In this document: positions 5,683 through 5,899 of the stretch, piece after piece | Layout of the letters: every line of letters begins with the position of its first letter | Position numbering within the stretch: position 1 is the first letter of the stretch | Source of the DNA: Candidatus Nanopelagicales bacterium | Lineage (GTDB): Bacteria; Actinomycetota; Actinomycetes; S36-B12; UBA5976 | Direction: 5' to 3' | Assembly (NCBI GenBank): GCA_030831445.1 | Contig: JAURLB010000029.1 | Span: 1 to 5,899, forward strand | DNA: 5,899 bases | Position numbers and translations under genes: made by a program | The notes under the pieces: generated by a model | What the model saw: the letters and a program-made list of their open reading frames with translations, nothing else | Told to the model about the DNA's origin: nothing | The model's database searches: none

Positions 5683-5899
5683 TTAACTGAGCACGCCACC
5701 GTTTTGCACGAATACCACTGCAGCCTCTAGCTCTGGCGACAAATACCGATCTGGACCTGGGCCTGCAACGGTTTGTCGCAACCGATCGCGCACTGCTTTG
5801 GTGACAGGGCCGGGTTGCAGCGGTGCACGCAGGTCGAGTGCTCGTGCAGCAGTCAGCAATTCAATTGCCGCAATGCGCTGAGTATTGATTATTGATTGA
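5683..5899 (-). CDS. hutH: Histidine ammonia-lyase, C-terminal 71 residues (gene leaves the window)
   Basis: Reading the minus strand from the right edge gives an uninterrupted frame ending in TAA (complement of 5683-5685). The visible part includes RIAAIELLTAARALDLRAPL, then QPGPVTKAVRDRL and VAGPGPDRYLSPELEAAV, ending NGGVLS. This agrees with the HutH C-terminus: the AIELL(T/A)AxxALDLR helix, then the DRxLxPxxEAA segment. HutH removes ammonia from L-histidine to give urocanate, the first step of histidine breakdown. The catalytic Ala-Ser-Gly that forms the MIO group lies further upstream in the gene and is outside the window, so activity and exact substrate cannot be judged; another aromatic amino acid lyase or aminomutase is the alternative. 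Its stop lies 3 bp from the carbonic anhydrase stop. Its GC content (about 56% by hand count) is higher than that of the sugar genes. Confidence 0.8.
   Translation of the reverse strand, partial: QSIINTQRIAAIELLTAARALDLRAPLQPGPVTKAVRDRLRQTVAGPGPDRYLSPELEAAVVFVQNGGVLS

Noticed and set aside
5884..5899. Repeated ATTGATT at the right edge as a possible site or repeat
   Set aside because: Only two adjacent copies are seen and they lie inside the hutH reading frame, encoding part of an ordinary helix.

Overview
The window looks like the edge of a cell-surface polysaccharide cluster next to ordinary housekeeping genes, probably in a moderate-GC actinobacterium. Three inferences point that way: the carbonic anhydrase resembles an actinobacterial paralog of the Rv1284 type, the 71 visible residues of a histidine ammonia-lyase resemble actinobacterial HutH C-termini, and two starts look leaderless (a TANNNT box 7 nt before the start codon and no Shine-Dalgarno). 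Hand counts of sampled lines give roughly 38-48% GC in the sugar genes and about 56% in the hutH piece. No taxon can be assigned from the sequence alone.

Left part (1-3516, + strand): four genes run in one direction. They are a DegT/DnrJ/EryC1-type sugar aminotransferase whose N-terminus lies outside the window, a SAM-dependent methyltransferase resembling amino-sugar N-methyltransferases, a GT4-type glycosyltransferase and a GT2-type glycosyltransferase. The first three are joined by ATGA stop/start overlaps. The fourth follows a 24-bp gap that carries a good -10-like box. Read together, they could make a nucleotide-activated amino sugar (a GDP-perosamine-like product is most likely), N-methylate it, and add it with neighbouring sugars to a lipid-linked glycan.

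Middle (3557-5134, - strand): a convergent gene encodes a 525-residue two-domain protein. Its N-terminal half is a polyprenyl-phosphate sugar synthase-like GT2 (DPM1 type). Its C-terminal half is a class I SAM methyltransferase.

Right part (5170-5899): a small beta-class carbonic anhydrase is divergent from the fusion gene across only 35 bp. Three bases after its stop codon lies the stop codon of a convergent gene that leaves the window. Translation identifies that gene as the C-terminus of histidine ammonia-lyase. The composition change and change of gene type suggest that the sugar cluster ends at about 5135.

There is no gene-free stretch over 300 bases. I saw no tRNA, rRNA, CRISPR array, insertion sequence or attachment site. 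I found no clearly new system. The best leads are the aminotransferase/N-methyltransferase pair, the glycosyltransferase-methyltransferase fusion and the matching leaderless start architecture.
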